Positions 59,990-64,000 of a stretch of 64,000 nucleotides of DNA are shown here, piece after piece. The translations under genes were made by a program, and so were the position numbers. How positions within the stretch are numbered: position 1 is the first letter of the stretch; each line of letters starts with the position of its first letter. Source of the stretch: Rostratula benghalensis (Eukaryota > Chordata > Aves > Charadriiformes > Rostratulidae); contig VXAI01000013.1 of assembly GCA_013399305.1 (NCBI GenBank), positions 4,666,255-4,730,254 on the forward strand, in the 5' to 3' direction. The notes beneath the pieces were generated by a model, which made no database searches, was not told where the DNA came from, and saw only the letters and a list, made by a program, of their open reading frames with translations.

Positions 59990-62900
59990 CATGGGTGAGT
60001 TTAAACAGAAGGAAATCTGATGCCTTGCTTATCTGCACTTCTTTCTTGCCCAGCTCTTCTACATTTTTTTTTTCTTTTTAAGGGTCTTTCTTCAGATAAG
60101 GATATTTTGCCATCAGAGTGGCAGCAACCCTAAAAGTTAAGCAGGACAACGATGGGCAGATGCTCATATACACAACTCTTGAGTCTCTAGGTTGCAGTCC
60201 CTCTGCCTCAGGAATGTTATGGCATGTACAGATGAGGCTGTGTATTACCTTTAATCTGATGGGGGAGAGCCTAGGAAGCAAACTGCCTGCAGGAAGCTGG
60301 CTCGCCTCAGCTCTTTAAGAACCTAGACCTGATGATTTGCCCTGATTGCAACGGCAAACTTGGACCTTGAAGTAGATCTTCCACGTTGTGACTTCTTGCA
60401 TCTTCATCCTGAGAATATCCTTCTTTTGCAGGCTGGAAATATAGTAAGTGATGAGTAAGGTCCATTTTCCTAATAATGCTGAGAAATGTGAATAGGAGGA
60501 GTTACACCATTTCCTATGATGCCTCTTTTTCTTATTTTTAAATTTTTATTCTTTCCAACCTTCCTTTTCCCCTGAAAAGCTCAGCCAAAGTCAATGCGAG
60601 CAGATGATGTGGATCATTAAAACTTAACAATATCGTACATACACTGTCTTATGCTTCAGGAACAGTGTTTTTTCACTGCTGTTTTGTATTTGATGGAGTC
60701 ATTTCACACCTATGCTTAGCAGATTTCAAATTTTCCAAAGCTGGGTACGTTTTTTAGTGAATAAGAAATGATGGAAAAGGCAGGGATTGAGACGCTCCAG
60801 GACACCCAGACATCTCTGTTATAGAAACACTAACACAGTTGAAAGCTAAAGGTTCGTCAGACAACCTGGAGTAGAGGTGTATTTAAACATGTACTGCATT
60901 TAACCTCCAAAATCCAGGCTACTCGCTTTCCCTGTGATGCAATTTGGTGGGTTCAGGTTTTGGTTTGCAGGTAGTAAATGTTGGGATAAAGACTCTGGCA
61001 TTTTCATCATGTCCATGAGAGGCCTTAGAGCCAGTGACACGTTCCCTGCCACCGGGAGTGCCAGGATCCATATGCCTGGAGCTGTTCCAGCCTCCTTCAA
61101 GGATGAGGTGGAAGATTTCTCTCCCTGTGCACTATAGCTTTGGTTTTGCATACCAGCTTCTTATAACTGAAGTGTAGAATAGATTATTATTTTGACTAAA
61201 CTGTTTGTGGGGCTTTTCTTCAACTAGAAATCTGGTCTGTCTGACATACAAAACTCTAAGAGCATTTAATAGAAGTGCTAGTGGCAGCATTGATAAGATA
61301 GTTGATCATTTAGAGATGAAGGGAAAACTTTTATTTTGCTTCTTGGGTTTTTATTTTTTATCCTTTATATTTGTGTGATTATAAAATTTAGGGTTGTTTC
61401 TTTTTTTTTTTTTTTTTCTGAAACAAGATGCAAAATGGCAACAAGAATGCATTCTTTTTTCTAGTTAGAGCAAATCCAGCTTTAGCTTGCATCAAGTGTC
61501 TTCATTTATATCCATAGTGAATTTAGCCATTGTTCTTTGAGAAAGGAAGCCAAAGTACTCACATTAGAAACATGGTCATGACTAACTTGATTTTGGAGAG
61601 ATTAGATTTGCATAAACTTTGAAGGCTGTTAATGTAAAATGAGAACTATATTTTTTTAACAATTACAGTCTTGCCAGCCTAACCTTTTTAAAGAGATGGG
61701 AGATACATACAGTTCAACAATAGCTTGTGGTCGAATTTCATAACTGTCACAAGGGACTCCAGAATACATATAGTCTGGAATAAAATGATCTAATAGCAGC
61801 TGGATATGCATGTGATAACCCTTACTTAAGACAATACAGCTATTTAAGCGAAGAAATAGATTTTAGTCTGTATGCTATCATACCAGAAAACTAAATTCTT
61901 CCCTAAGACCTGTTTCCCATTTGATTTAATATATGTATGTGTACTAGAAGGAAAATCTATTTAGTGGTTTTAGTGTTGTACAGGGAACACAAAAGCTTAA
62001 GAAAGAAGATATCCATTCTGTAACTGTAGCCAGCAGTTATACTTCACTATTTTTCTTCTAAATTCTTTCCTTCCTGTATTTTGAAACAATTTCTGCTAGT
62101 TGTTTTTATCAGTCCTTTCAGTATCTTATTCCATTTACTAACTCTCCCCCGAGCAAAGGAAAATCCTCTTGCTTTTCTGATAATCAATTCTTATAAATTG
62201 AGCTTGTAAGTAAGTCTCATTCATTTTGCACAATTTATCCAGTGGAAAACTTGAAGGTGAACAGTCCTTCTCCCTGTGGATGGAAAGTATTTACAAATAA
62301 GGAAGCTTCAGTCTTTCTTTCCCTAAACTAGCACTGCTAGCAGAACTGAAAAGAAATCTCATCAATCTGTATGAGACCTGTGGCCAGAGTATGAGCACTA
62401 CAGCGTGAATTTCTTAAAACTGCCTTACCTAAATGCAAATCACAAGGCTCTGCCAACAGACAACAGCACTGTTGCCTTGCCAAAACACAGGAGTCTCCCA
62501 CATGAGATAATGTTGGCTCAAGTATCTTTATTTCATTCAATAAATATATATTCAATGATTCTCTACCGAGTCTCCAGTTTGAGCTGCAAAGGATCCTCTT
62601 GCAGACTCCTAGATGCCTTTGTGACCTCCGAGTAAACTATTTCCCATGCAGGACTTTAAGAGAGATCATTTATGAGTTTAGATTAAGGCTGGTGTGGTTA
62701 AAGTGAGGGTTAGCATTAGCTGTTGATCTATCTATGATGTAAGGTATGCCTATGTATGGATGGCACCATCTGAAGCTGCTTCTGCAAGTTCAAAGGACAG
62801 AGATCTCTCACAGGCAATGCAGTGCGCCCGCATCCAGCCTCCTGATAGGTGATGACAATTTTGTGACAAGCCTGTGAAATGCTGCAGCTAGTTTTGGTAG

Positions 62901-63146
62901 GTCTGCATACCACTGTTTTTAAAAAGCTTTAAGGAGTAGCCAGTCTCTGAAACTATTAATTCCTCCTTAAGACATCCTTATTTCATATGGAGGAAGACTT
63001 GCCTTTAGCTTTTGACAACAGAAGAACAAAGAAGGTAGAAAAAAGGGGGTGAAGCTCAGATGTGGATTTGCTTGAATTCTGTCTTTTAGGATAGAATTCT
63101 GTAATTGTAACTATTTCTTAGCTTCCCAGGTGCAGATTGCACACTG

Positions 63147-63250
63147 AATCACAGAATCACAGACTATCAGGGATTGGAAGGGACCTTGAAAGATCATCTA
63201 GTCCAATCCCCCTGCCAGAGCAGGAACACATAGATCAGGTCACAAGTCAA
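63147..63250 (-). mobile_element. CR1 LINE 3' tail
   Basis: AATCACAGAATCACAGACTA at the left is the reverse complement of the CR1 terminal octamers. It is followed by GGGATTGGAAGGGACCTTG and ATCATCTAGTCCAATCCCCC, the standard CR1 3' end read backwards. The copy is 5'-truncated near 63250. Confidence 0.93.
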
Positions 63251-64000
63251 ATACTCGACTCTAATTTAGTCCTCCATGCTGCTGCTGAGGATGGAGCCAG
63301 TGACCCTAGTAATGGAGCCCCAGATCTCCAGTGAGAATATTTGACTTTTTTTTTCCCCCCAAAGATGCAAGCCTGTTTGAGTGGTAAATACCTTCTGATA
63401 AACAGAGCATGGAGAGCAGGCGGGTTAGCCTGTCTTTTCTGATGTCTCCACTTGGTGTTGAAAGGGTTAACACTGTTAGCATTTACTCCAGCAGAGACTG
63501 GTTTCAGATGAATAGGAGCAGTTTGTGCCTTCTCAGTGCCTGTTTCAGGATGTCCTCATCCTGCACAAGGCAGCACTGTATGCATTTGGATCCTGAAGGT
63601 TCTACTGCCTGTAGGGCTTGACGTTTTTTAACTTTTTTTTGGCAAATAAAAGCAAAGAAATAAAGTCATCCTTAACTCTTTGAGATTTGAGGACTTTGAA
63701 TACCTTCTTCCTCCTGGAGTACCACTGCAGCCTCCTGGAGTACCACTGCAGTATAAATCAGAATTTGCATATGTCTGCTCCTAGCAACTACGCTCAGAAG
63801 CAACTATAGAAATTTGAACACTGCAAATCATACAAAGGAATGCAAAATTGTGGGTTTACTTTTAATCTGCAGAACGTAGTCAGCCAAGTGAAAACACACC
63901 CAAATCTACCTCTTCCTGCTTTCAATGCACCACTCCCCAATTACAGAATACTATTTGTTTCACTGTCTATCACAGTATCACTGCTTAAGAATTTTTAAAA
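63251..64000. other. Intergenic DNA, no gene recognised
   Basis: No gene is recognised. It contains the tandem duplication at 63710-63751. Confidence 0.55.
63710..63751. repeat. Perfect 21-bp tandem duplication
   Basis: CCTCCTGGAGTACCACTGCAG and the word continuing it are present twice head to tail (63710-63730 and 63731-63751) with no mismatch, so the duplication is probably recent and may vary in the population. Confidence 0.95.

Larger units (their letters stand above)
57251..63146. other. Intergenic DNA downstream of GPR37
   Basis: AT-rich sequence without recognised genes. It contains A-rich tracts at 57760-57797, a T run at 61401-61417, a possible conserved element at 58590-58720 and a 9-bp inverted repeat at 59967-59989. 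Open frames up to 85 codons show no domains. Confidence 0.55.

Overview
The window is a piece of bird nuclear genome. The evidence is several CR1 LINE fragments whose 3' ends carry the avian-type ATTCTATG octamer tail, an AT-rich, gene-poor background, and one very GC-rich CpG island broken by a run of Ns. I cannot name the species. One protein-coding gene is recognised with confidence: GPR37 (parkin-associated endothelin-receptor-like receptor), on the + strand. It has two coding exons (42649-43347 and 54296-55114) joined by a phase-0 intron of about 10.9 kb.

Layout. 1-41.2 kb is AT-rich DNA upstream of GPR37. It holds CR1 copies at about 10.64-11.09 kb (+), 17.44-17.83 kb (-), 35.40-35.89 kb (+) and 36.41-37.33 kb (+). 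It also holds a much older LINE reverse-transcriptase relic at about 34.20-34.63 kb, a candidate LTR-like piece near 5.93-6.29 kb, simple repeats, and stretches that look like conserved non-coding DNA. In mammals POT1 lies on this side of GPR37, but I recognise no POT1 exon here. Three pieces (15999-16085, 16731-16808, 22241-about 22350) have good splice signals, and the first two join in one open frame. They are my best candidate for an undescribed spliced transcript, but this is inference only.

41.39-43.62 kb is the GPR37 CpG island, with promoter-like motifs, a 9-bp stem-loop, two short upstream ORFs and exon 1. A 201-N gap lies inside the extracellular-domain coding sequence. 43.35-54.30 kb is the intron, with a CR1 3' tail at about 45.6 kb and a palindromic repeat at 52.8 kb. 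Exon 2 encodes the end of TM3 through the C-terminus. About 2 kb of probable 3' UTR follows, with several AATAAA signals. 57.25-64 kb is intergenic, with one more CR1 tail (- strand, 63.15 kb), a perfect 21-bp tandem duplication and a 9-bp inverted repeat.

How it works together: this is a single-gene locus. GPR37 is a brain and oligodendrocyte orphan GPCR, and the large surrounding non-coding DNA probably holds its regulatory elements. No operons, CRISPR arrays, tRNA or rRNA genes were found.
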